This document shows, in pieces, positions 51,790 to 60,744 of a stretch of 64,000 bases of DNA (its first letter is position 1; each line of letters starts with the position of its first letter). The DNA is from Stratiolaelaps scimitus (Eukaryota > Arthropoda > Arachnida > Mesostigmata > Laelapidae). The notes beneath the pieces are model-generated. The model searched no databases. It was not told the origin of the DNA and saw only the letters and a program-made list of their open reading frames with translations. The translations under genes and the position numbers were made by a program. Where the stretch lies: positions 13,567,001 to 13,631,000 of the forward strand of contig JABWDB010000005.1 in NCBI GenBank assembly GCA_019614645.1. Direction: 5' to 3'.

Positions 51790-53406
51790 ACATTGCAAAC
51801 ACCGTAGTGGTCACAGATCGTCCTGCAATACACGCAGTCGTTGAAAATGCACAGCCTATGCCGACACCCTAAGAGGCTTGCAATCGATCAAGTCAAGACC
51901 ACCTGTGTTGACGTAATGAACGATCGCTGACTTATCCTTTACTGTATACGCGCACATATTCCTACGTGAAACGTACACGCAAATATCACCGCCAAGAGAT
52001 GATCTTCTTAGCATAAGATAATAGCGGGTGAGAAAGATGTTCTTCTTTTAGAAGACAGAAATCTAGGGTTTTCGGCTTCTCATAGTAAACACACGCGAGA
52101 CACGTTCACATACATCGGGAATACGTGGTCACCAAACAACGTATATGTAGCAACCCCGCAACCTGCCCGGTACTCAATTCTCACACGTATACTGCTATAT
52201 CTTGCTTGATTCAAATCGTTTTCAGCATTCGTTTTAGCCATTGCAGCCAATTAGATATCCGCAGATGTTATAGTTTACCCAAAAGCATATTGCCGTCGCG
52301 GTAATATCACGCCAAACGCTTTTGTTCCCTTTTGGCGTCCATGCCACAGTCTATCGACTACTACAGATTTCTCGATGTAAAAATGCGGCTACATCGGGAG
52401 ACAACAAGGCCACGCGCATGGCGAGCTCTCTCGTCGCGTCGAGCGGAATCAAAGAGCACCGGCCCATCTACGCCGGTCGGAAACGAACCGAGTCCACTTA
52501 CAGCAGTCGTGAAAAACCACGTAGAGAAAGCAGAGAGCGCCGTTACATAACCTTGATCATCATGCGAGCGCGATGATCAATCAACCGTTGATTTATGATG
52601 TATTCGATTGTCCCCTGAACGAGAAGAAGCAAGAAGTACGCCCGCATGTCTGCCTAATTCTGCCTGTGACAGGATTCATACGCCGATCGTATGATCATTG
52701 TCCTGACGGCCCGAACTGACATCATCACCTGAGTAGACTGATGCTGTTTTGCGGTTTCGTTCACAACTATGATTATTGATTGACAACGGCTAAGGCTTTT
52801 CTGGCTGGAAAGGAGAGTGTCTAGGGGTCGCTGGTTCAAGCCTCTCAACACGACGTTTACTCGACCGTATGCGTTGTGCGAAATGGTGGAAGGTTTTAAT
52901 TGATAACGGCGATAACAGCACGAAAAAGGGTTAAATGCTCATAATATAGCTTGTCCGCATTGTGAATAAGCGTCCACGATGGCCTACCGAGGTTGTCATG
53001 ACAGTCGGTATACCGGGTGTATTTTATATTTAAGCTACACGGGAAGATACAGGCGGCGATATGCGGCGAAGTAACCATTCAATTTGCTCGGACAATGACA
53101 TCAGCAATTCTGGCCAATCTGGAATTGCAAGGACATCTATATGGAGAGCAGTTATGGATAAATAGATATACATGTTCCTTTGTGAATTACACGAGAGACA
53201 CTATGGCTTATGCTAATTATTCAATTAACTTTGTGTATATACAATTCAATTACGTTTTAAGGAATATTACATCTAATCGATTAGCCATTCAATTATTAAA
53301 CGACCCCAGCATTTATGTACAGCGATTACATCGCAGCACATCTATTACACCTGCACGGCAGCCAACCAGCCACCAAGCCAGCCTGTCTGTTGGCAGAGAG
53401 ACTCAC

Positions 53407-53662
53407 CAGGTTGTGATAGATGTAGCTCGCTTTCGAAGGGAAAATCAACCAGCAGGCTATTGGCACGGGTATGAGTCGTTCCCGCTAGCCACGCCGTCGT
53501 GTTACAGGTGGACGGAGCATTATTCTGTTCACTCGTCGCATTGGGCTGTTCTGTAGTAGACTCCGAGGCACTGGTCATCCGGAGGAATCCTGCCGCCAGG
53601 ATGAGAATGACGGCCGTAGAGATATCGGCGCCGACAGATAAAGAGAGATTTCTGACCCTCAT
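53407..53662 (-). CDS. glypican-like protein, first coding exon (signal peptide)
   Basis: The minus-strand ATG at 53662 sits in a good animal start context (AAAA before ATG). It opens an 85-codon exon plus one base that ends at a strong donor, CCTG|GTGAGT, with GT at 53405-53406. Residues 1-13 are the n-region, about 14-28 (ISTAVILILAAGFL) are the hydrophobic core, and a signal-peptidase site is likely after residue 32-33 (TSA/SES). A Ser/Thr/Asn/Gln-rich stretch follows, with sequons NAT (41-43) and NTT (54-56) and a lone Cys at 53. Codon choice is coding-like (GTC, GCC, ATC, CTG, GCG). The exon ends in phase 1, and the exon at 17057-17209 starts with the two bases needed to finish the codon. 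In glypicans a Cys shortly after the signal peptide precedes the C...CC motif by 30-40 residues; here the gap is 38. The exon itself is well supported. The family name rests mainly on exon 2. Confidence 0.7.
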
Positions 53663-53733
53663 TTTTCTGCAGTTGTTGTCCGCACTGGTCCGTTGCTTAC
53701 TCCTCTACTCGTACTGAAAAACTCAGCGTGTGC

Positions 53734-53756
53734 GGGGCGGGCGGGCGGTAGGTCGG
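53734..53756 (+). other. potential G-quadruplex in glypican 5' UTR region
   Basis: GGGG-C-GGG-C-GGG-(9 nt)-GGG lies on the plus strand, so the gene's RNA would carry the C-rich complement. It sits between the Inr-like site (53780) and the ATG (53662). Confidence 0.45.
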
Positions 53757-53775
53757 GCAAAAGTTCAGGCGTTCA

Positions 53776-53782
53776 GAACTGA
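53776..53782 (-). promoter_or_regulatory. initiator-like TCAGTTC, possible transcription start
   Basis: Read on minus, TCAGTTC matches the arthropod initiator (TCAGTY), with A+1 at 53780, giving a 5' UTR of about 118 nt before the ATG at 53662. At +28 lies ACCTAC, close to but not a full match for the downstream promoter element. No TATA box was noted. Such motifs occur by chance, so this is only a candidate. Confidence 0.2.
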
Positions 53783-54849
53783 TTGCTCGCTTGCTCTCAA
53801 GCTTCACTTCAAGACACTCGGCGCACTGCACCTCAACACACTCGGCCAGAGCTCTTCAGCACCGTCAGGCTATCACCATCGCACGGCCACAAACACGACC
53901 CCCGTGCCGGGGCGCTTTCCACGAACAGTCGCAAAACGAAACGAAACTCGCCACCGGACGCCCTCCGCGCTACTCGCCGCTCGTGGTGATCCTCAATGCA
54001 ATGAATGATCTGAATGATGCATATCAAACTGTTAGTCTCTCTCGTCCGTTCGTTTTAGAGGTCAGCAGAGAAGATATCGCGCAGCTATTTGATGGCGAAC
54101 GTAGCACAGCGAACTCGCGCTTCAATACGCAGCGGACGTACGGCTGTTCCTCATTCCCTCGTGATGATGCACAAATAAGCACCTTTTGTGGTCACAAATT
54201 GCAGTTACTACACAACTTGTCAAGCGATTAGTTTCCAAGAGAGAGATAGAGAGAGCCACAGTGAGAGAAGCAACCGCTAGCCAGCTCGTCGTTATTGCTG
54301 CTGCTGCTGCTGCTCTTGCTGCTTATTCCTGTTGTTCCATGTACAACTATTCCTCAACTACACAACTTCCATTAGGGCACTAATATGGAACTGATCTACA
54401 GACACTTGATGGCCTTCCGCGGTCGACAGAAGACATCCGCCGCCAGTCAGCACAGGCAGACTCAAACAAAATACTCATACGCTAATTTCCCGCGGAGTGA
54501 ATGCCAGCCAGCACTGCATCGTGGTCACAGTCAACTGGCGTAGAGCCGCGCAGAGTCACTGCTCTCGCACTCAGCCGCGTGCCGCCGGCCACCGCGATGC
54601 TCTCTGTCGCTGACCCTCGCCGAATAGGGCGAGGGCTGATTATAGCATCCCACTCGTACAACCGACATAACTGGGCTCGCTGGCTTGAGTCGCCTGTGCC
54701 GCTGCTGCTGCTGCCGCCGAAATCCAACCGCCACTGCCTCTGCAGCTCCACGCGCTACGCGCCGCCGATGCGGAGCTCGGTATCTTGTGTACCATGTGTC
54801 ACGGCCACACACGCACGAACTTGCAGACTAGCTCGGCGAAAAAGAAGTG

Positions 54850-54855
54850 ACTCAC
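54850..54855 (-). other. consensus splice donor, possible non-coding first exon end
   Basis: On minus the sequence reads CTGCG|GTGAGTCAC at the end of a GC-rich stretch that could be a 5' UTR exon running down from about 55.1 kb. A matching acceptor could be ACAACTGCAG just before the AAAAATG start at 53662, though its pyrimidine tract is weak. This would give an alternative to the Inr-like start at 53780. Confidence 0.25.
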
Positions 54856-55220
54856 CGCAGTTCGGGAAGTTTGTTGGCTCAGGCTTGGGACTGTTGCCGA
54901 TTCGGCGAGATACCCGTGTCATCGCAAGTCGCAGCGTTTACGTCGAGTCAGCTGTGCGTCTACGGTTCATGTACCGACCAGAGTCATATTGGGGGGTGGC
55001 GTCGAAGAGCACTCAAGTTACTAACAGACCTGCCGCCGGCAGGTCGCATGCGGTGTGGGACTTTTTGCAGATTCGATTGTTGAGTCGGCACGACCACGCC
55101 GAACTGAACAGATAGAGTATTCTCGCCTTATCGTCACCGTCTTCAGCCACAGGGACTTTCTAATGGCATTTGATCAGTTAGGACTCATATACTAGTAGTA
55201 GTTGTAGTAGTAGCTAATAA

Positions 55221-55268
55221 GCAGTACCGTGGACGTTAAATGTTAACTGTGGATCAGCCCCGGAAATG
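55221..55268 (-). repeat. dispersed short repeat family, copy D
   Basis: Read on minus, CATTTCCGGGGCTGATCCAC, then AGTTAACATTTAACGTCCAC, then GGTACTGC. It is flanked by TAG/TAT-rich simple sequence. Confidence 0.7.
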
Positions 55269-57033
55269 TTCTTAATTTATTAGTAGTACTTAATTGATTA
55301 ATACATTAATTAATCAACACCGGAGAACACTAAGATTATCTACCAGCCACTAAGGTAGATGAATAAGGCAAGATAAACTGATCTATCCTTCAACGGTTAA
55401 GAGATCAATAATGGGTACTCTGATGAAAACTATGAGGATTCACAAAATAAAATCTACGTTATGAGACATGTACATGTGTGGTGCAATTCCTCAGGCTATT
55501 TCACATGACACTGCCAGGAGCGCCCATATTTGAACGGGTATCGTACCAGCGCCTTTTTGTGTATTCCATTATAAAAGCACCTATGCCGGGTTCTACTGTG
55601 TTCTGAACCTCGTTGTTAGATTTGTCTCTCCTGCAAATTTGCGCCGGTAGAGATCAAGAGGAGAGCAACAACGGCACCAACTTCAACTATGAGAGTGCAA
55701 CGCTTAACTACGATTTCTTGAAACGCGTGACAGTCCCAGCAAAGAAGGACTGGCCTTCTTCACTCCATGAAAATATGTATAATAATGAGTCCCATGATAT
55801 AGATCTTGTGATTCAAGTTAAATAGGACTGCCTTCTAGTCCAGACAAAATTTTGACGACCAAGGTCAAACAGGTATCATGGAACTGTACCATGCTGATAC
55901 GCTGCACGGTGGCGAGGCCTACAACTTTTGCCTTCCCGCTACGAAAACGGATTTGCGTGACAAGACCTCATGAAGACTCGTCGTGTCTGTGATTTGTGAT
56001 TTGTACCATGATGCAGGACTCGCAGTGAGTATGAATACATAAGCACTATAACCTCTAGTCCATCATAAGATTTGATAGCGTTACCCTTAAGGTAATTAGT
56101 AATTATTGAAACAAAATATAATCAGCGGTCTGTGTGGCAAGTCCAACTGTTCAATACAACATTCAGCCAGGGTCGGCGAGGCAGGCGTCAAGAACGCAGA
56201 TTTTTAATGTGTCCCGTGCGAGCTAGCTTAGACGAACTATTCAGAATTACCGTAACGCCGCCAAGTTCATAATGAATTTGCTTTACAAGCCATAAATACA
56301 ACGAACTTTTGGCCTGACGACCACTTACAGTATAATTTGCCTCATGTTCGCGTTTGAGAGCAAAGCAAGAGATTGCTATGTTATTCCAGGACATCTCGTA
56401 CAGCTTCGGCGTTGTACCCCGCACACGACAAAGTCAAGAGGTCAAGCTATATGCTGGTGTCCTGGAGAGGCCTTCGTCATAACACTTGAGCCTTAGGCTG
56501 CTTTTTGGACGTTGATGTTGAATACTTGCTATATCCGATGTCCTTTTCATACGAATCTATCATCATTTCGACTCAGTTATCTTATATATATATATATATA
56601 TATAAATGCATTTCACATCAGAAGGTTTCATGAATTTCCATCCAATATTTCTGCTAAATTCTGACAGTGGCAATAAAAGCAGCAAAGAAAATAGAAAAAA
56701 TGAAATCGACAAACACGAAATATGAAGTCGACTTAATGTTGAGATTCTGTAAATCGACCGTGTCCAGTTATCCGAAACTGTGCCACATGGCAACGACATT
56801 CATAGGCAAATGATTCACGCGAAAAGGCAAATATGAGACGGTCTCGCTTCATCAAGCCGGCTCATCGATTTTGCAAGATATCAGACGAGTACGAGAGGTC
56901 AACATCAGATACGAGAGGTCCGGCCAGATCATGCGTACAGTTATCCGATACGCGAAATATTCGGGGAACAATTCGGAATGTTGGAGATCAAGATTCCTTG
57001 AAAATTGACCTCGTATTGACTGCGGATAAGTTC

Positions 57034-57105
<72 letters not shown>

Positions 57106-57443
57106 GATAAAGTCGTCATGGCTTTTCAGCTAATTTGGCCGTAATAATGTACATAATTCATGCGTAGGCAAACCGTGCATTATTCCTCGACAAGCACTTC
57201 TAACCATGCTCAGAACGAGGGCAACAATAAATGAACCTATATGAAATATGCTTAATATTGAAAAGCGCTGACATTTTGAAAGTTGTTGAACTCTGTAGTA
57301 GTTAACTACATGATATGCTTTACACCTTCTGGTCTGTTCGTGGCACTAATGTTTCACTAACGAGTGTCACGGGTTTGATAGTTAGTGTCGGTAGTATTTT
57401 TCGTCGCATTAATGCTCACTATGAAATTCACAGCAAAACGAGG
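55269..57443. other. intergenic, AT-rich, no gene seen
   Basis: AT-rich sequence with a TTAAT-rich patch near 55280-55315, TA tracts at about 56583-56604 and 57037-57101, and an imperfect duplication TACGAGAGGTC near 56890 and 56911. Nothing resembles a gene. Confidence 0.4.
57037..57101. repeat. (TA)n microsatellite, long
   Basis: About 65 bp of uninterrupted TA. Confidence 0.95.
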
Positions 57444-57450
57444 AAAAAAA
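57444..57450 (-). terminator. Pol III terminator of tRNA-Asp
   Basis: Seven consecutive T on minus, five bases past the tRNA 3' end, match the standard RNA polymerase III stop. Confidence 0.9.
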
Positions 57451-57455
57451 TGTAA

Positions 57456-57527
57456 CTCCCCGTCGGGGAATCGAACCCCGGTCTCCCGCGTGACAGGCGG
57501 GGATACTGACCACTATACTAACGAGGA
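57456..57527 (-). tRNA. tRNA-Asp (GTC)
   Basis: The minus strand folds into a full 72-nt cloverleaf: acceptor stem TCCTCGT with ACGGGGA (one G-T pair) and discriminator G, D-arm TAGTATAGTGG (A box), anticodon loop CTGTCAC with anticodon GTC, and T-arm GGTTCGATTCC (B box). The CCA end is not encoded, as expected for a eukaryotic nuclear tRNA. It has no intron. A T7 run follows the 3' end. Confidence 0.97.
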
Positions 57528-57834
57528 CCACGTTCCTGGGTGAGCTCCGAGCGTAGGTCATGGTTTCAACTGAAACATTAGTTCTCAGTAACCGACTGAA
57601 ACAGATTTTTGACTGACATGTATATATTGCCTAGTGATCGAATAGGTATTTATTCAAACATACAGTAATTGCCTCGTTGATCGGAGACCGAGTTATTAAT
57701 GTTTGCGCTCTGCATAGTACTCACTCTGAAACACGACTTCGCAGTTGAACTTTCGTGACGTGTGTGTATTTTATATATTTTATATATATATATATGCACA
57801 GAGCCTTAGCATATAAAAAAAGTTAATTTCTATT

Positions 57835-57842
57835 AAAAAAAA
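57835..57842 (-). terminator. Pol III terminator of tRNA-Tyr
   Basis: Eight consecutive T on minus begin three bases beyond the tRNA 3' end, a standard Pol III termination signal. Confidence 0.9.
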
Positions 57843-57845
57843 CAT

Positions 57846-57935
57846 TCCGTCGAGCCGGATTTGAACCAGCGACCTAAGGATAGCTGCTGCTGTTTACTCT
57901 ACAGTCCTCCGCTCTACCAACTGAGCTATCGACGG
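57846..57935 (-). tRNA. tRNA-Tyr (GTA) with 17-nt intron
   Basis: The minus strand gives a 90-nt gene. The acceptor stem is CCGTCGA/TCGACGG with discriminator A. The D-arm A box reads TAGCTCAGTTGG, the anticodon GTA lies at 57900-57902, and the T-arm B box reads GGTTCAAATCC. A 17-nt intron (57882-57898, CAG-triplet-like) sits one base 3' of the anticodon between positions 37 and 38, where eukaryotic tRNA-Tyr introns lie. The spliced tRNA is 73 nt. It lies 318 bp from, and in the same orientation as, tRNA-Asp, each with its own terminator, so they are probably independent Pol III units. Confidence 0.97.
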
Positions 57936-59273
57936 ATAGGCAATCGCCGCCACCCGCATGAGCTAGCTGCGTTCCAATAACAAAACTTTGTCGAAACCAA
58001 ACGAATTATCATAATTTGGCATTATCTAAATAAATGAGTGCTGAGATGTACGACCCGTTAGCCAGTGAAAGGGAAACGCTTGCGAACACAACGACCGTGC
58101 GGTTGTCATTCAACCAAATCGTGAATTTCTATTTTTGTAACACGCTCTCTTCACATTTTTACAAACTTGTGCTAATTTATTAGTCATTTGCACAAGTTTC
58201 AGTTACATCCGATTGTGCTAAATATGCATTATCAGGCCAAATATAATTTATCTTCTTAAAGTTCCCCGGAACGCTGAATGGGACGACAACACCTGTTTCA
58301 TAGATTCGGTGTTAATATGACGACAAAAAAATGGCCGTCCTGCAGCATTCTGTGGGCATAATCCTCTCTGCATTTTGCCAAACGCTCGTGTGCGGCTCGT
58401 CACAGAGGTTTGTCAGATTCATCGTCAGATCAAATCAGTCAGAGAAATAGTTACTTTACTGTCGAAACATAATAACGCTGCTTCAGCGGCAACTTCCCAC
58501 AACTGTTACATATATTCGCTAAGTGTGAAGCTACTTTTATCTTGTGACTCACCCTTCCCCACCGTTCGCCTGCTCTCACCGCCCTGTACGTTCACATTAT
58601 CATACTGCTATATCTATTATCCCTATTCATTCCTACTAGACTCCGGCAATGCTAAAAATGCAAGAACGACATTCAACGCGTAATTAGCAAAATGTAATTT
58701 TTATTCCATATTTTTACTCATTTTCTTCATTTTCTTGTTACACTCTTTCATCCCCCCCCCGTTCATCATATTACCTATGTTGAATATCTCTCATCGCTTC
58801 ATCGTCATTTTGCGTGACACAAATGTGTTATGTTATCTATTATACATGCTCGCGATCCGCTCATGCCTTCATTCGGCCAAGGCAAAAAATGATTATTATT
58901 ACTTCGTTTGCATCTCATACGATATCCTGTTAGCCATTTAGAAACGCCGTCCATCGTCCTGTCATCATATACTGCCGATGTTGCTTTTTTTGCGAAAGCG
59001 TTGTTCGTAACGTGTTGCGGGCGACTTCATGCAGCAAATAGTAAAGAAAAAAAAACGAACCTTACCACTGAAGTGGATTCACTTCTGATCAAATGGTGCT
59101 CAATTTACAGTTCGCTTGAGGCATAAGTTCGTTCGCGGCTCGTACGACATGAACACTGGCCCGTCGAGTGGTGACGAAGATCGTCTTGTATGTAGTCTGG
59201 GGTATGTGGGCCCTGTCCCTCGCTGTTTACGACTTCTTCCATTTTTCTTTTCACCCACCCGAAGGTATAGGAA

Positions 59274-59304
<31 letters not shown>

Positions 59305-60661
59305 TTGGGGTACCAGAAAGGTTTTTCCAGTTTTAATATTGCAAACTTTGGCGCCATAACGGTGGCACCAGCGGTTTTTGGGTGCGAAAAAAAAGTGTTG
59401 TTAGTTGCGGATCGGCTGTTACACGGCTAGTGAAATGTGTGCAGCTTTCGGACCCTCCACTATAACAACGACTCGCACACTCAGGTTCGATCCCTCTCGA
59501 AGGTGAACGCCGTACCTTCGTGTTTCGAGAACAAAGTTTCTTTAAAAAGAGAATAGATTCGCTGCCCGGTTAATGATGGCGATGTTTAACTGTCGACTCA
59601 ACCTTTCTCCAAATGTTGAGACAATATTGCAGCGGCTTATGCCCACTCCCGTTAACCACAATCATATATTGCCATCCATCTGTAGCCACGTCGTGCATAA
59701 ACAGTCGAACGCGAACTTGCATCAGGGTACATTTTCGTTTTTAGGGTTCGTATATTTGTAGTAGTATCATAGTCTTCGTAATACAGAAAATAGTATGAAC
59801 TATACCTGCTAAATCTCGCCTCATTTTCCTGCCCTGTGCAAACATGGCTGTCTCAAGTTTCTATATATATATATATATGTTGCCCAAGTTATATATCTAC
59901 TGTCACTATTTCTCCGTCATTAGTTCACCGTTCGTCAGTTGTCTCGCTATACAAATAACAATTCATCTTGTTATCTGCCGTGTTCATTTGTTTTACTTAA
60001 TCAACAGGCTGTGTCGGAACACTTGCAGTGGACTTCAGCGGGTACAATATGGAACTCACCGAGGCGACCACAGTTTGCTCAATGGAGAATATTCTACATT
60101 CAATAAATCCGGTATTCTAATAGGTATGACATTGAACTATTTTCAAGTACTACGTCCAAACCTCCTAGCCGAATCGCGAGTGACTGAAATCCACACATTC
60201 GCTATATTGCCGTACGATGTTGAGTGCTCTTACCGCTCATATGACCAGATGGCCACCGTAGTATGGGCAGTGTAAAGTCAAAAGTATCCGTCATATGATA
60301 GCGAGACCTGCTACTTGTCGAGAGTTTGTCCGACAAGTTCTCATGTATCCAAGATTTATGTCTATACATACGCAGCGATGAAGAAATACTGCTCGTGTAC
60401 ATTGCGGCTCATAGACGACCAATGAGAATTTTCCAAGTCGTAAATAACGGTCAAAAGATTTGCCAGCCTAGATTGATCGTGCGTGCATACTTACAGCACA
60501 TTTCCGACTATTCAGTTCGTTCAAAATTATAGGACATCACAGAGCAGTCGGGTGGTGAAACTATTGTTGTAAGGCCGCCGAGGAAAGACTCAAATTACCT
60601 AATTAAGCGTGTTATGACGAATCGAATCACATAGATTATCTTAACAGTCGTCTTTGACGCG

Positions 60662-60740
<79 letters not shown>
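60662..60740. repeat. (TA)n microsatellite, long
   Basis: About 79 bp of TA with one TTT interruption at 60687-60689. Confidence 0.95.

Positions 60741-60744
<4 letters not shown>

Larger units (their letters stand above)
17210..53406 (-). other. intron 1 of the glypican-like gene
   Basis: This is the interval between the two phase-matched exons, about 36.2 kb. It begins with GTGAGT (read from 53406 downwards) and ends with TTTCAG (read up to 17210). It holds numerous (TA)n, (GA)n, (CA)n and trinucleotide tracts, three copies of a short dispersed repeat, several hairpins, GC-rich islands at about 29.3-29.6, 42.7-43.1 and 46.6-47.1 kb, and a few possible nested coding segments described separately. 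Large first introns are common in arthropod glypican and other developmental genes. That nothing is alternatively spliced into this interval cannot be shown from sequence alone. Confidence 0.55.
53734..55120 (-). promoter_or_regulatory. GC-rich promoter / 5' UTR region of the glypican-like gene
   Basis: Immediately 5' of the ATG at 53662 (higher coordinates, since the gene is on minus) the DNA becomes GC- and CpG-rich, with interruptions, to about 55.1 kb. It then drops back to AT-rich repeats. The block is open in several frames on both strands; the longest frame, 54501-55115 on plus, is 204 codons. That is typical of GC-rich non-coding DNA rather than a gene. It contains an Inr-like site at 53776-53782 and a consensus minus-strand donor at 54850-54855. 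Promoter function is inferred from position and composition. Confidence 0.4.

Noticed and set aside
52795..52860. tRNA-like B box (GGTTCAAGCC) near 52832
   Set aside because: No matching A box, and the T-arm and acceptor stems do not pair; at most a decayed tRNA-like fragment.
54501..55115. 204-codon plus-strand ORF
   Set aside because: It lies in GC-rich DNA open in several frames on both strands, directly upstream of a minus-strand first exon. No domain or initiation support was seen; the promoter/5' UTR reading fits better.
59470..59510. GGTTCGATCC B-box match
   Set aside because: No A box at the right distance and no cloverleaf.
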